Positions 63,454 to 64,000 of a stretch of 64,000 nt of DNA are shown here, in pieces; position 1 is the stretch's first letter, and every line of letters starts with the position of its first letter. The DNA is taken from assembly GCA_945910005.1 (NCBI GenBank), contig OX246743.1, forward strand, positions 42,814,736-42,878,735, read 5' to 3'. The notes under the pieces were generated by a model. That model did no database searches. It was given only the letters and a program-made list of their open reading frames with translations, and was not told where the DNA came from. Origin of the DNA: Isoperla grammatica (Eukaryota; Arthropoda; Insecta; Plecoptera; Perlodidae). The position numbers and the translations under genes were made by a program.

Positions 63454-64000
63454 ATGTCTCTCGTAAGAGTTGTTGGGAAAATCGGGAGACAATTTTCAAC
63501 GTCTCTAGCAAGGAGGGAGCATGGTGGTCCACATGAATGCCCTGACGAAGGCGGGGTTGCTTGGAAGGTGAGAAACGAACATAACAAATTTACTCCTTAG
63601 GATCCAGAGAATTGTTGCTTGTTCTGCTTTTGAAACGTGTTCAAATGGTTTATTAGTCTAGTTCTAGGTTACGCCAAACCGCGAGAAATGGATGTACCCC
63701 CTAATACCTTTGTTATTCTAATCAGGCTCGAAGTCCTTTTGCGTAGAGAGATCCTATATAAATCTTAGGACACTTTTGCCATTATCTTGTCAATCAGTCT
63801 TGCTTCACTCACCCACCGTTTGTAATTTAGCAACCTTTCCTAACATAAAGGGCCAGGGGTAATTGGCAGAGGATTGCTTCACCCACCGTTTGTAATTTAG
63901 CAACCTTTCCTAACATAAAGGGCCAGGGGTGATTGGCAGAAGATTGCTTCACTCGCCGTTTGTAATTTAGCAACCTTTCCTAACATAAAGAGCCAGGGGT
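63454..64000 (+). CDS. COX7C-like gene, copy B (exon 1 only, runs off window)
   Basis: Exon 1 at 63454-63567 encodes the same 38 residues as copy A (MSLVRVVGKIGRQFST... to VAWK) and ends in an intact donor. The second exon, if present, lies beyond the window. The intron begins with the same 70-bp repeat (units at 63831, 63901, 63971). Confidence 0.8.

Overview
The window is metazoan nuclear DNA. It has genes split by GT-AG introns, many microsatellites and many small transposons. The LRR/FN3 protein resembles the arthropod chaoptin/artichoke group, so I infer an arthropod, perhaps a marine crustacean or chelicerate. The species cannot be fixed from sequence alone.

Layout. Positions 1-13.7 kb and 54.0-64.0 kb are two copies of one segment (offset about 50-52 kb). 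Each carries, on the minus strand, ten coding exons of the mitochondrial enzyme methylcrotonoyl-CoA carboxylase beta subunit (MCCC2; 5073-12028 and 57047-62248). Diverging from it on the plus strand is exon 1 of a COX7C-like gene (13065 and 63454). Both MCCC2 copies keep identical exon lengths and splice sites and differ by about one residue. Their introns differ by transposon insertions and microsatellite length. Both copies run off the window ends. They may be a real tandem duplication or two retained haplotypes.

Between the copies lie the complete COX7C-like gene (13065-15959), a canonical COX7C gene (17676-19389), and two minus-strand membrane-protein genes. One is a single-pass protein with a cysteine-rich GCC2/GCC3-type module and a decapeptide-repeat tail (20591-26777, 5' end not found). 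The other is a secreted LRR protein of about 1089 residues with an LRRCT, an FN3-like domain and a hydrophobic C-terminus suggesting a GPI anchor (32929-47642). The two COX7C genes share a two-exon coding layout and a spliced 3' UTR, so they look like old tandem paralogues. COX7C converges with the GCC2 gene. 26.8-32.9 kb and 47.6-54 kb hold only repeats that I can recognise.

Most unusual feature. Several introns contain tandem arrays made from the gene's own splice junction. The MCCC2 last-exon acceptor is repeated 18 times (copy A) and 13 times (copy B). A donor of the GCC2 gene is repeated 6 times. The LRR gene has a 617-bp intron built almost wholly from about 3-4 donor-junction copies and 5 acceptor-junction copies, and another of its acceptors is duplicated once. 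Other junctions are bordered directly by microsatellites. Two hAT-like elements, a THAP-containing element, several foldback MITE families and a retroposon family with a conserved 3' hairpin are also present.
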